A stretch of 64,000 nt of DNA from Sphingomonas sp. RIT328 (GCF_000632225.1 NZ_JFYV01000013.1:27153-91152), one strand, 5' to 3'. Positions 17,744 to 26,324 are shown, counted from the first letter of the stretch. Numbers and translations: made by a program. Notes: a model not told the origin generated them from the letters alone.

Positions 17744-18913
17744 CTATTGCTGCCATCGTTGTAGATGCAAGGCACATGACTCCACTATCTTATTACTCTC
17801 GACCGTTCCCCGCGTCGATTGCCAGGCAAGCCGATAGGCCACCTTCAATCCGTCGTGGTCAGACAGGCGATCACCCGATGCCGGCGCGTCGAACATGGCC
17901 TCGACCTTGGTAGGTCGCACGGTAACGGCAGCACCGCTGCTGAAGAGCTGCAGATCCTCTGTGTCCAACCAGGGTTCGTCGCCGTCCCAAGAGGCCGCAA
18001 CCTCACAGGCGGCATTTGGCGCGGCGCAGTAACGGTGCACCATCGTGAACCCGCTGAGGCTCGCTTCGAAGTGGGCCAGTCGATCCGAAGCGCCGCGCAT
18101 GTTGAAATCTCCGCCAAAGATCCCGGGCGCCCTAGGCGCCGATTTTGCGGCAACGAAGCGCGCCAACTCGTTCACCTGAAGCGCATGTGCCGCACCATGC
18201 CTCTCGGGCGGCACCCTTGAAGCCTTTTGAGAATTTAGATGTGTGTTAAAGATATCGATCGGTTGAGAAACGCCCGGTACGGCAATCCGCACATGCTGAA
18301 TGCCCTTATTGCTGAGGCAATCGAAACCGGCACATCGGTTTTTGCCGAACGGTTCTGACTCGCTGGCTATGATCGGATAGCGGCTGAGCACAGCCAGACC
18401 CGACCCAACAAGATGGAAGCCAGTCTCACCTTTCCTCCAAAGCTTTGGACCACGCATCCGATCTGTCGCAGTCAGGCGGCTCCGCTGTGTCCGTGTCGGA
18501 CCCCAAGCTCGGTACGGGTAACCAGCCTGCGTCATAGCTTTGACCGCGGCCGCGCTGAACATTTCCTGCACGAGGATGACGTCCGGGGCTTTCCCGCGGG
18601 CATTCAGGTCAGCAAGGGTGGCGCCGATCTGCTTCAGCGAAGAAGCTCGCCCGCGACGAGCAGGCCACCCCAATCCTTCGATATTGAAGGTGAGAACCTC
18701 CAGAGTGGTGCTCGCCTCGGCGCCGTCGGCGGAGTGCACGACGTTCGACTCTGCCGGGATCGGGGCGGCACCAGAAGCGAGCTTTGCCGCTGGCAGCTTG
18801 GTGCATCCGGTCACCAGCAGCAGAAGCGCGCAGGCAATGTGCTGCGCCGTGGCTCGTCTCGTGGCGGAGGGAGTAAGCTTCGCGGTGAGCGGGGATATCG
18901 ACGGCCTCTTCAT
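17744..18913 (-). CDS. Endonuclease/exonuclease/phosphatase-fold lipoprotein
   Basis: The 389-residue protein has a lipoprotein signal ending VTGC (Cys37) and then the EEP fold: LEVLTFNIEG, VILVQEMFS, DIFNTHLNSQ, GIFGGDFNMRG and a C-terminal SDHDGLKVAY. These are the metal-binding and catalytic blocks shared by sphingomyelinases, DNase I-like nucleases and phosphoinositide phosphatases. Membrane anchoring in the cell envelope and co-transcription with uppP (stop and start directly adjacent) suggest a role on phospholipids or lipid phosphates, but this is inference. Confidence 0.8.
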   Translation of the reverse strand: MKRPSISPLTAKLTPSATRRATAQHIACALLLLVTGCTKLPAAKLASGAAPIPAESNVVHSADGAEASTTLEVLTFNIEGLGWPARRGRASSLKQIGATLADLNARGKAPDVILVQEMFSAAAVKAMTQAGYPYRAWGPTRTQRSRLTATDRMRGPKLWRKGETGFHLVGSGLAVLSRYPIIASESEPFGKNRCAGFDCLSNKGIQHVRIAVPGVSQPIDIFNTHLNSQKASRVPPERHGAAHALQVNELARFVAAKSAPRAPGIFGGDFNMRGASDRLAHFEASLSGFTMVHRYCAAPNAACEVAASWDGDEPWLDTEDLQLFSSGAAVTVRPTKVEAMFDAPASGDRLSDHDGLKVAYRLAWQSTRGTVESNKIVESCALHLQRWQQ

Positions 18914-19756
18914 TTACCTTGCCGGAATGACATTCATGGCGAGCAGAGCGAAGACCGCGAGGCCTGCAACGAGGCGGTAAACGACAAACGGCATGTAGCT
19001 TCGCGTTGCGATGATGCGCAGGAAGGCGACGATCACGCCATAGCCCGAGACAAAGGCGATCACCGTCGCAAGCAGAGTTGGCCCTGGCCCGAATGCACCG
19101 AACTGACCCCAGCTATCCGCAAGCTCGAAAACACCCGATGCCAGCACCGCCGGGATCGCAAGCAGGAACGAATATCGCGCCGCTGCCTCGCGGGTGAAGC
19201 CGAGCATAAGGCCCGCACTGATCGTACCACCCGACCTTGATACGCCAGGCACAAGCGCCATAGCCTGTGCAAAGCCGAGGATCAGGCCGTTACGCCAGCT
19301 GAGCTGCTCAAGCGTCAGTCGCTTCGTGCCGAGACGGTCCGCCAAGCCCAAAAGCAAGCCGAAAACGATCAGCATCGTTGCGGTGAGATGCAGATCCCGC
19401 AGACTGCCCTCGATCGCGTGCTTGAATGACAAGCCCAGGACCGCGATAGGCAACGTGCCTAGAATGACAAGCCAGCCCATGCGTGCATCTGGCGATAGGG
19501 CGGCGGGGCGGCGGATCAGAGATCCCAGCCATGCCGTAGCGATACGCCAGATGTCGGCGCGGAAGTAGATCAGAACGGCTGCCTCCGTGCCGATCTGCGT
19601 CACGGCGGTGAAAGCAGCGCCTGGATCGACCCCCGATGGCAAAAGGGCACCTGCGATCCGTAGGTGGGCGCTCGATGAGACAGGAAGAAACTCCGTGAGA
19701 CCCTGAAGCAACCCAAGGAAGGCCGCTTCAATCCACGTCAGCCAAGTGGCATCCAT
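18914..19756 (-). CDS. uppP: Undecaprenyl-diphosphatase UppP
   Basis: UppP recycles undecaprenyl diphosphate to the monophosphate carrier for cell-wall synthesis and confers bacitracin tolerance. The 280-residue membrane protein carries both catalytic blocks, GLTEFLPVSSSAH near residue 20 and VPGVSRSGGT in the second half, with about eight hydrophobic segments. It is preceded by the CDF transporter gene with a one-base overlap and followed by the EEP lipoprotein, forming a three-gene operon. Confidence 0.95.
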   Translation of the reverse strand: MDATWLTWIEAAFLGLLQGLTEFLPVSSSAHLRIAGALLPSGVDPGAAFTAVTQIGTEAAVLIYFRADIWRIATAWLGSLIRRPAALSPDARMGWLVILGTLPIAVLGLSFKHAIEGSLRDLHLTATMLIVFGLLLGLADRLGTKRLTLEQLSWRNGLILGFAQAMALVPGVSRSGGTISAGLMLGFTREAAARYSFLLAIPAVLASGVFELADSWGQFGAFGPGPTLLATVIAFVSGYGVIVAFLRIIATRSYMPFVVYRLVAGLAVFALLAMNVIPAR

Positions 19757-20796
19757 TAATTGATCCTAGTGCTCTGCGTAATTGGCCGCGAGGTATGGTC
19801 AGTATCCTCGAAATCTTCTTCGTAATCGTCGCGTTCAAGTGCGTCCGGCTCCTCGCCTATGTCCTCAAGCGCTTCGCGGTGACGATGGGTGGACTGCGCC
19901 TCGATGTATACGCGGCGCACTTCCGGGAATTCCTCGCGGATGCCATCTTCAACATCCGATACTATGCGTTCAACGGTGCCAGCCAGCGTATCGTCTACAA
20001 AGTCGGCCGAGACGAGTACCAGCACCTCCGACGGACCAAAGTGCATGGTCCGCACCTCGTTGACCTGCTCGATCGGCCTTACGCGCCCGAGGATCTCGCG
20101 CAGCCGATCCTCAATGGCCGGATCGGCGGCCTGCCCAGTCATGAGCACATAGCAGCGCCGAGCGAGGCTCAGGGCCGTGAAGGCCAGGATTACGCCGATT
20201 GCAATCGAGGTCCAGCCATCGAGCGCCGGCATGTCGAGCAGCACCGCGAGGCCAATACCAATCAGGGCGGCAAACAGGCCGGCGAGGGCAGCTGTTTCCT
20301 CGTAGACCACAGCGAAGACCGTAGGATCACGATGCTGACGGATCGTCTCCATCATACCAAGAGCGCGGCGCTTCGCCTCACTGCGCACCTGGCGTAAGGC
20401 CACTGCCAAGGAGGAGCCTTCCAGCAGGATGGCTATTAAGAGGATGACGACGTTGACCCATGCGCTTTCGATGGGCTCGGGGTGGGCGACCTTCTCGGCG
20501 CCCTCGTAGATCGCGACACCCGCCCCCAAGGCAAAGACCGCCATCGCAACAACGAAACCCCAGAAGTACAGGCGGAGACCATAGCCGAACGGGTGAGATG
20601 CGTCGGCGGGTCGGCTCGCGTCCTTCATACCGAAGAGCAGCAAGACCTGATTGCCCGTGTCCACGAGGCTATGAATGCCCTCCGAAGCCATCGCGGACGA
20701 GCCGGTGTAGGCAGCCCCGCAGAACTTGGCGATGGCGATCCCGGCGTTGGCGGCTAGAGCGGCAAAGAGCGTGTGCCTGGAGGCGTGAGCGGACAT
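19756..20796 (-). CDS. Cation diffusion facilitator family transporter
   Basis: The 346-residue protein has the CDF N-terminus (NAGIAIAKFCGAAYTGSSAMASEGIHSLVDTGNQ) with the conserved membrane-helix Ser/His/Asp pattern and HPFGYG. A cytoplasmic C-terminal domain follows, with an acidic tail. It would export Zn2+, Fe2+ or Mn2+ against protons; its His/Asp sites differ from the simple HxxxD of zinc-specific members, so the metal is uncertain. First gene of the CDF-uppP-EEP operon. Confidence 0.85.
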   Translation of the reverse strand: MSAHASRHTLFAALAANAGIAIAKFCGAAYTGSSAMASEGIHSLVDTGNQVLLLFGMKDASRPADASHPFGYGLRLYFWGFVVAMAVFALGAGVAIYEGAEKVAHPEPIESAWVNVVILLIAILLEGSSLAVALRQVRSEAKRRALGMMETIRQHRDPTVFAVVYEETAALAGLFAALIGIGLAVLLDMPALDGWTSIAIGVILAFTALSLARRCYVLMTGQAADPAIEDRLREILGRVRPIEQVNEVRTMHFGPSEVLVLVSADFVDDTLAGTVERIVSDVEDGIREEFPEVRRVYIEAQSTHRHREALEDIGEEPDALERDDYEEDFEDTDHTSRPITQSTRIN

Positions 20797-20927
20797 ACCG
20801 ACCCTATCGTCCCAGAGGTGCGGTTAGCCAACAACTTTGACATATTTCTTCGGATTCCCTGCAACTGTGTTGGCAGCGGAAGACGGCTCTGTGCGGCGCC
20901 CATTCGTATGAAGCGTCAGACGAGAAT

Positions 20928-20964
20928 AAGAAGAAGGGCTGCCCCGCTGGCGCGGGACAGCCCT
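20928..20964 (-). terminator. Rho-independent terminator downstream of csbD
   Basis: AGGGCTG (20935-20941) pairs with CAGCCCT (20958-20964), and inside it CCCGC pairs with GCGGG. On the minus strand the stem is followed by a U-rich stretch (TCTTCTTATTCT). It lies 20 bases beyond the csbD stop. Confidence 0.75.
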
Positions 20965-20983
20965 GCCTCGAAGATTCAATCAG

Positions 20984-21166
20984 TTAGACCTTGTCGCCAA
21001 GGGTGCCCTTGACGCTGCCCTTCACATCCTGGCCGGTGCCCTTGAGCTGCTGTGCCTTGCCCTCGGCTTCCAGCTGCTCGTTATCGGTGGCATCGCCGTA
21101 AAGCTCTTTAGCCTTGCCTGCGATCTTGTTGCCTCCCGCGTCCAGCTTGTCAGTAAATTCGCCCAT
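20984..21166 (-). CDS. CsbD-family general stress protein
   Basis: A 60-residue hydrophilic protein starting MGEFTDKLDAGGNKIAGKAKE with the repeated KGxxK/GDA pattern of CsbD-like proteins (LKGTGQDVKGSVKG). The family accumulates under stress; its molecular role is unknown. GGAGAAAGATC precedes the ATG. A candidate EcfG-type promoter lies 48-72 bases upstream and a terminator follows, so it is a monocistronic stress gene. Confidence 0.92.
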   Translation of the reverse strand: MGEFTDKLDAGGNKIAGKAKELYGDATDNEQLEAEGKAQQLKGTGQDVKGSVKGTLGDKV

Positions 21167-21213
21167 GATCTTTCTCCATTTTTGCGTCTAAAAAGCTGTC
21201 GAACAGAAAAATA

Positions 21214-21238
21214 AACGGGGCAATCAGATTGCAGTTCC
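21214..21238 (-). promoter_or_regulatory. Candidate EcfG-type general-stress promoter of csbD
   Basis: On the minus strand GGAAC (21234-21238) is followed after 17 bases by GTT (21214-21216), the consensus of the alphaproteobacterial stress sigma factor EcfG. csbD is a typical member of that regulon in this group. Confidence 0.65.
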
Positions 21239-21430
21239 ATGCAAAAAAGAATGTTGCTGACATGCGTATTTTGGAGGGAACAGTAAGGTTCGTGTAATGT
21301 AGCCGCGGTATTTGTTCGAAACTTTGTGTGCGGACGTCAATCGCCGTGTGCGGAACTCCTTCCGCGAGCGTCACAGCAGCCTGAGCCGCGAGGGACGCCG
21401 AGACAGACTAAAGTGCTCCGTACCCTAGTC

Positions 21431-21643
21431 ATGATAGGCCTGACGGTCGCGGTGCTGGCCATCGCCGGCTTGGCTCTGCGTGAGATCCTCGCGGGCATCG
21501 GCTGAGACGAGGTTTGGACGGCACTGCACGCGATGCCCCCGTTGGCGCTTGCATCCGCGCTGGCCCTGAGCGCCGCGAGCTATGTCTTGCTGACCGGATA
21601 TGACGTGTTGTCGCTGCACCTGATCGGCCGGCGCGTGCCATAG
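21431..21643 (+). pseudogene. N-terminal fragment of a UPF0104/LPG-flippase-like membrane protein
   Basis: The frame reads MIGLTVAVLAIAGLALREIL, a TGA, then DEVWTALHAMPPLALASALA and SYVLLTGYDVLSLHLIGRRVP, and ends at TAG. This resembles the first helices of YbhN/UPF0104 proteins (MprF flippase-like), which are over 300 residues. The fragment has an internal stop where a Trp codon would be expected and is cut off at about 21,643, exactly where resolvase sequence begins on the other strand. Confidence 0.6.
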
Positions 21644-21776
21644 CCCCACTCTCATTTTCAACGTAGCGCACGGCGTTCTGTAAGCCTCGCTCCGCAGCGA
21701 ATGCATCGAGAGCTTCACGTGCGCGAGATGCGTCCTGTTCAGAGGTGGAAGCGCGCAGGTAGGCCCGGATGAACAT
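21644..21776 (-). pseudogene. N-terminal fragment of a second serine resolvase
   Basis: Reads MFIRAYLRASTSEQDASRA and then RYVENESGA: the catalytic Ser motif and the first conserved block of a resolvase, about 44 codons. It then runs straight into antisense UPF0104 sequence. It differs from the intact resolvase at 14,261, so it comes from another element. Confidence 0.7.
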
Positions 21777-21864
21777 GCTGCGGTCTTTGATACGTGGTGC
21801 TTGTTTGCCCAGTCCTTTTTACGTCACCTGGCGGCCTATAAAGCACCAGCCGCGTGTCGGTCCT

Positions 21865-21965
21865 TCTAAGGTATACCCAAAACGTACCAGTGCAAAGCCG
21901 ATCAGTGGCGCCGTTTGCGCTAGGTAGGAGATAGGGGAAGGGGAGCGGCGCCCGCACCTCAAAGG
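21865..21965. repeat. Degenerate dispersed repeat, copy A
   Basis: Contains GGTATACCC (21871-21879), then AAAACGTACCAGTGCAAA and CGATCAGTGG, matching copy B at 39,314 closely; further right a G-rich run and TTTCACTTCGGCC match copy B loosely. It lies about 95 bases upstream (minus sense) of the resolvase fragment. Boundaries are approximate. Confidence 0.5.
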
Positions 21966-22102
21966 CGGGCGTTTCACTTCGGCCTAGGTTTGGACGCCGC
22001 ATTCACAATCGCCTAGCCGAACTGCGGCCACCCATTCATCTGCCCAAGGGCAATGCCATCGAGCTAGTGACCTTGCAGGCCGCATCATTTATCGAACGAA
22101 GA

Positions 22103-23314
22103 ATGATCGTTCGAGAATATGCTTCATGCGATGAGTGCGGAACGGTCCACGTGCTGCGCATCGGAATGGGTGGTGAGCCAATCCAGGCGCACCACTTCCA
22201 ATGCCGGAATTGCGGTCAAGAAATGGGTATCACGCTCGAAGACAATGTTGGCATGACGTTTGGTCCAAATGCCACTCGGGCAGCGCGTGATGATAGTGCT
22301 CCGGTCATCAATCTTCATCCGAGCTTCGTGTTCACAAAGGAGGACATCGGCCGAGCTGATGCCTTTCCCAGCATCGAGCTTAGTAGCAAGCTTGTGGACG
22401 CCATGCTCGAGGCACGCACGAGGATAGGATTGCCCGGGGAGCTTCCATCTCTTGATGAATCGCCGCGGCGCGCTCGTGTCACCGAGGAATGGCCACAGTT
22501 GCGTGCGGCTTGGTCACTTACCCGCAACGGAAAGGCCGATCTGGCGCAAAAGCGGATCGACTCCTTCCTCAGTACCGCCGGCTATGAGGACACACCGACA
22601 TCTATCCAAGACTGGATCTTTCAATTTATTGGTGACCTGACGCGTCCTTATTTTGAACAGCTCTGGGAAGGAATATTCGAGCAGCTAGGCGTGGCGGTTT
22701 ATAAGGCCGACTTTGAGCGCTTTGTCGCCTTTTACGATACCGAACTTAGCGCGACACATAGCCGCCGCTACTTCGAAATATGTAAGGCCTATCTCGGAGC
22801 ATTCACTGAATTCTCACAGGTCCATCAGCTCGTAGCCTCCGACATTGCCGTTGACGACGGCCACGTCGCCGCGTCGTCAAACTTCGACCTGACGCGGATG
22901 TTTTACGGCAACGCGTTTGAAGCCTTTGGCGACAACGTAGAGATCCTGACCGCGATCAATAATATGATCGAGGACCGCCCGTTTGACCAACTGGCGTCGA
23001 TTACATTCGAAAAGTACCGTGCGACCGACAAAGCGGGCCGCACGCGCGCCTTCGCCAGCAATCCGGCGCTTTCGGCAGTCGCAGCCGAGTTTGACAATCA
23101 GCTGCGCAATGCGTCGCACCACGGTGGCATGACATTCGACCGAGCATCGGGGCTGATTACCTATCGCGCCGGCAAGGGAGGGCAGGGCGACGGCGAGAAC
23201 ATCAGCTACGCGGCCTATCTGGCGCGCAGTTCCCGGCTGTTCATCCAGCTGATGCTGGTCTTCAGGCTGGAAATACTGATCGCGAACAAGTTTGGCGCAC
23301 GGCTACCAATTTGA
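22103..23314 (+). CDS. Unrecognised zinc-ribbon protein with a C-terminal HEPN-like RNxxxH motif
   Basis: A 403-residue soluble protein I cannot name. Residues 9-37 form a four-cysteine zinc ribbon (CDEC and CRNC). The middle is helical. Near the C-terminus LRNASHHGGMTFD (Arg335 to His340) fits the RNxxxH catalytic motif of HEPN RNases and is followed by a hydrophobic helix, as in many HEPN-like domains. The ATG at 22103 was preferred because it puts the zinc ribbon at the N-terminus; a GTG at 22067 would add 12 residues. It is convergent with the ABC-3C operon, 32 bases apart. RNase activity is inference from one motif. Confidence 0.7.
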   Translation: MIVREYASCDECGTVHVLRIGMGGEPIQAHHFQCRNCGQEMGITLEDNVGMTFGPNATRAARDDSAPVINLHPSFVFTKEDIGRADAFPSIELSSKLVDAMLEARTRIGLPGELPSLDESPRRARVTEEWPQLRAAWSLTRNGKADLAQKRIDSFLSTAGYEDTPTSIQDWIFQFIGDLTRPYFEQLWEGIFEQLGVAVYKADFERFVAFYDTELSATHSRRYFEICKAYLGAFTEFSQVHQLVASDIAVDDGHVAASSNFDLTRMFYGNAFEAFGDNVEILTAINNMIEDRPFDQLASITFEKYRATDKAGRTRAFASNPALSAVAAEFDNQLRNASHHGGMTFDRASGLITYRAGKGGQGDGENISYAAYLARSSRLFIQLMLVFRLEILIANKFGARLPI

Positions 23315-23346
23315 GCTCACGTCAATAGGTGAACGGCGATCGCCGG

Positions 23347-25143
23347 TTACCAGGACGCCATTTTGAACAGCCGGCCGTTTTCGCCTTCGTCATGGAGAAG
23401 CAGCACAATTTCCTCCGTCTCAAAGAATGGCTGGTCGGCCAGACGCTTCGGAAGATCGGAATCGATCAGCGTGGCGATCGATTGGATCCCCATCTCGGTG
23501 TAGCGCCGCAGTACGGAGATCAGCAGCTCTTTCTTGCGGTCGTCGAGGGATTCGAGCACGCCGTCATGATAGGCGAAGCGTGGGAAGGCTTCGCCCAAGT
23601 GGGCTCGGATTAGTGCCAGATCGAACGCGACGCAGAGCAGCTTTCGGTAGCTGTGGCCGCGATCGGCGCTTGTAGCATTTCCAGCCTCGTCGAGTAGTTC
23701 GGCCTTGAACTCGAGATGCCCTAACCGGTTCACGGAGACGTTGAGCAAGGCCTTGCTGTCGATGACCTCCTCGACGATCTCGTTGAAGTAGAGTCGGATC
23801 GCCGAGAATAGGCTTTCAGGACTCGCGCTTTTTGTCTCGACATCGGCCTCGATCGCGCTCTGCAGGTGGATCTTATCCTCCTGCAGCGAGCGGATATCGG
23901 TGCGCAGCTGCTGCAGGCGATGGACGAAATCCCGCTGACGCTGGAGCGACTGGATGTCCGCCCGCAAGGTAACCAGCTCGCTTGTGAAGCGGCGGTATTT
24001 GGCGAAGGTGTCCGTCTCGCTCAAGAAGGCAAGCATCTCGGCCCGGCGTTTGCCCGCAGTGTTGAGTTCGGCGTTCACGGCCTTCAGCTCGGCGTCGATG
24101 TCGGCGCGCTCCTCGACCAGATAACCTTGGCGCTCCTCAGTGATCGCCTTATTAAAATCGATCAACTGCTGGAAGTCGCGCTTGATCTGCCCGCCGAAGA
24201 GCACGCCTGCCTCCTCAAACAGCTCGGCGGCCTCGTCGGGGTTGAAGAGAATCTGGTCGTCCTGCAGCGAAGCCACGATCTTCTTGCGGTTGGCCATCAG
24301 CGAATAGCGGCGCGCGTTCAGCACGGCGATACGCTCGTCCACCTTGTCGACGAGCATCTTGGTTTCCGACTTGTCTTCGCTACGAAAATCGAAGCCATCG
24401 AGCAGCGCCTGTTTTTTCTCGACCTCCTGCGTCTTCAACAGAAGAATTCCGTCGATCTTGCCCGCATCCTCGATATCGCCGCCCCCGAGCTCCTGCCGGA
24501 TGGTGACGGACTTCGCTTCCAGGTCTGTGAGTGCTGCCTCTTTGGCGTAGTGCTCGCCGATTAGCGCCGCATCGAACCCGAGGATGTGGGCCAGGAACGG
24601 CTTCCAGTCCGCATGCGAGTTCGCGAAACGTCGCAGTTGGAAGACGTCCCCGAAATCCTCCTGCGATCGAAGGAAATAGCCGAGGCCTTTGCGGAAGCGC
24701 CATGGCTTGAGCGCCCGCCAGTCCAGATAGCTGTCGAGGAGCTCCCTTGCCCGCTCGAATGGCACACTCACATGGTCCCACTCGCGCTCAGCAAGATCGG
24801 AGAAATCCTGGTGGCGAGCGGCGTGTTTCTTGAAGGCGATGCGGCTTTGGTCGGCGACACCGCGACGCACGGTCACATAGGTGCCGTCGTGCAATTCGAT
24901 CTCGAGGAAAAAAACGAAATCCGCGAACCGGTCCTCATGCCGGTACAGGAAGAATCTGGGGTCCCTGCCAGCGAGGAAGCCGAAATCGAGCAGCCGACCG
25001 AGCGTCGTCTTGCCCAAATTGTGCGTATCGCGGTCTTGGTTCTCCGGCAGGCGGATTTCGGCGAGCACCACGTTGAGCTCGGGCGTAAACTCGACCGCGG
25101 CGAAGCGATCCGGTTGATTGGTGTAGAGCTTAGACGGCTTCAT
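23347..25143 (-). CDS. ABC-3C system ATPase (Rad50/RecF-like, DUF2326 type)
   Basis: The 598-residue protein is the ATPase of an ABC three-component conflict system. The Walker A motif THNLGKTTLG lies at residues 40-49, early as in SMC/RecF-like ATPases. Long coiled coils fill about residues 200-430 (many Glu/Lys/Leu heptads such as ERADIDAELKAVNAELN). A C-terminal lobe carries a signature-like SYRKLLCVAFDLAL and Walker B FAYHDGVLESLD (Asp527). Its start overlaps the middle-component gene by 14 bases. The family is predicted to sense invading DNA or its replication and to control the associated effector; no catalytic domain of its own is visible. Confidence 0.88.
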   Translation of the reverse strand: MKPSKLYTNQPDRFAAVEFTPELNVVLAEIRLPENQDRDTHNLGKTTLGRLLDFGFLAGRDPRFFLYRHEDRFADFVFFLEIELHDGTYVTVRRGVADQSRIAFKKHAARHQDFSDLAEREWDHVSVPFERARELLDSYLDWRALKPWRFRKGLGYFLRSQEDFGDVFQLRRFANSHADWKPFLAHILGFDAALIGEHYAKEAALTDLEAKSVTIRQELGGGDIEDAGKIDGILLLKTQEVEKKQALLDGFDFRSEDKSETKMLVDKVDERIAVLNARRYSLMANRKKIVASLQDDQILFNPDEAAELFEEAGVLFGGQIKRDFQQLIDFNKAITEERQGYLVEERADIDAELKAVNAELNTAGKRRAEMLAFLSETDTFAKYRRFTSELVTLRADIQSLQRQRDFVHRLQQLRTDIRSLQEDKIHLQSAIEADVETKSASPESLFSAIRLYFNEIVEEVIDSKALLNVSVNRLGHLEFKAELLDEAGNATSADRGHSYRKLLCVAFDLALIRAHLGEAFPRFAYHDGVLESLDDRKKELLISVLRRYTEMGIQSIATLIDSDLPKRLADQPFFETEEIVLLLHDEGENGRLFKMASW

Positions 25144-25378
25144 TCAGGCCAACATATTCGAACGAGTCTGTTTTCGGATGGTAGATGACCAGCCCAAGCA
25201 GGAACAGGAAGTTGAGCGAGGGCAGGAACAGCACGTCGCCCCCCGAGACGGCCTTGCGGGCATAGGCGAGCAGCGAGCTATAGTCCGCTAGCCGCTTGTC
25301 CTTCAGCCGCTTGAGCAAAAGCATGGCGACGTTGACGACCGTCCGATCGGGATGGGCATGTTTGCTAGGCCTCAACAT
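25130..25378 (-). CDS. ABC-3C system small middle component
   Basis: An 82-residue protein, MLRPSKHAHPDRTVVNVAML, with a helical, winged-helix-like layout ending FLPSLNFLFLLGLVIYHPKT and FEYVGLNE. It resembles the middle components (MC6-like) that link ATPase and effector in ABC-3C systems. The ATG at 25376-25378 has GGGAG about 6 bases upstream and overlaps the effector gene by 14 bases; a TTG at 25396 is an alternative. Identification rests on size, position and the LNFLFLLG pattern. Confidence 0.75.
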   Translation of the reverse strand: MLRPSKHAHPDRTVVNVAMLLLKRLKDKRLADYSSLLAYARKAVSGGDVLFLPSLNFLFLLGLVIYHPKTDSFEYVGLNEAV

Positions 25379-26324
25379 CGTCTGCTCCCAGCCCAATGTC
25401 GCAATTCCAGTACATGTAGAATACGACCGCGCGTGTCAGCCGCTTATGCTGGCGGAGCACCGGGTCGCGGTCGAACAACAGATCGACGAGATAGTTCATT
25501 ACCGCGTCGAAGTTCTGATGGTCTTTTCGCTTCGCGACGATCTTGAGCTCGAATTCCTCGACTGCGATCTCGTACCGTTTGAGGATGTGCAGGTTTTCCG
25601 GCGCGGCAAGGAAAGCGCGGATCTGGGCGGTGTCCTTCAGATAAAGCCGGCGCTGCAGCTTTGCATATTCCGGTGTCATCTGGTTGAGAACGTTCTTTAC
25701 CTCATAGGGCGTTCGCGCCTCGGGTGGCGCGTCAACCGCCTCGGTGACGAGCGCGCTATGGGCTGCGAATGCCTCGACGACCTCGGCCAGTTCGTCGGGC
25801 GAGACTATGAGCGGAGAGTCGACTGGATCGAGTTTAGCGAGCTTGGCGACTTCCGGGAACTGCTTAAGCCAGGATTCGAGCTGCTCTATGCCACAGAGAT
25901 AGATCGAGCCTTCGGGCAGGCCAGTAGCCTTTGCGAGATAGGTGGAGATCGTCTGCTCGGCATTGCCGGCGAGCCGCCGGTTCGAGAACAGCATGTAATG
26001 GTCGAGCTGCTTGGCATCACGCAGCTTTTTGACGCGCAGCACCTCCTCGCCGATCACCGTCTTCTCGGATTTTAAGCTATAGAATTCCGTTTCGGAGAAG
26101 CTCTTGTTGTAGCCGTTGGTATGCTTTGCCTGGACAATTACCGTGCCTATCCAGGGAGCCGCGGTGCTTGGCATTAGCTGCGCAGTGCCGACGAACTTCG
26201 CGTCACGGCCCCCATCCGGGCCTTTCGCAAAACCCATGACGCTCATGCCGAGCAGGTGACGACATAAAAAAACGATCAACGCCTCGAATTGATCGTCGCC
26301 GAGATCCTCATAACGGTACATCAT
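25365..26324 (-). CDS. ABC-3C system effector: restriction-endonuclease-fold nuclease with ABC-3C C-terminal domain
   Basis: The 319-residue protein has an N-terminal Mrr-like nuclease domain: FEALIVFLCRHLLG, then GPDGGRDAKF (Asp37, Asp41) and VIVQAKHT (Gln65, Lys67). This is the PD-(D/E)xK core in its D...QxK form, expected to cut DNA. Residues from about 215 form the ABC-3C C-terminal domain with LKIVAKRKDHQNFDAVMNYL and ending FYMYWNCDIG, a very typical family ending. It is first in the effector-middle component-ATPase operon. Activity would presumably be held back until the ATPase senses invasion (inference from the family). Confidence 0.88.
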   Translation of the reverse strand: MMYRYEDLGDDQFEALIVFLCRHLLGMSVMGFAKGPDGGRDAKFVGTAQLMPSTAAPWIGTVIVQAKHTNGYNKSFSETEFYSLKSEKTVIGEEVLRVKKLRDAKQLDHYMLFSNRRLAGNAEQTISTYLAKATGLPEGSIYLCGIEQLESWLKQFPEVAKLAKLDPVDSPLIVSPDELAEVVEAFAAHSALVTEAVDAPPEARTPYEVKNVLNQMTPEYAKLQRRLYLKDTAQIRAFLAAPENLHILKRYEIAVEEFELKIVAKRKDHQNFDAVMNYLVDLLFDRDPVLRQHKRLTRAVVFYMYWNCDIGLGADDVEA

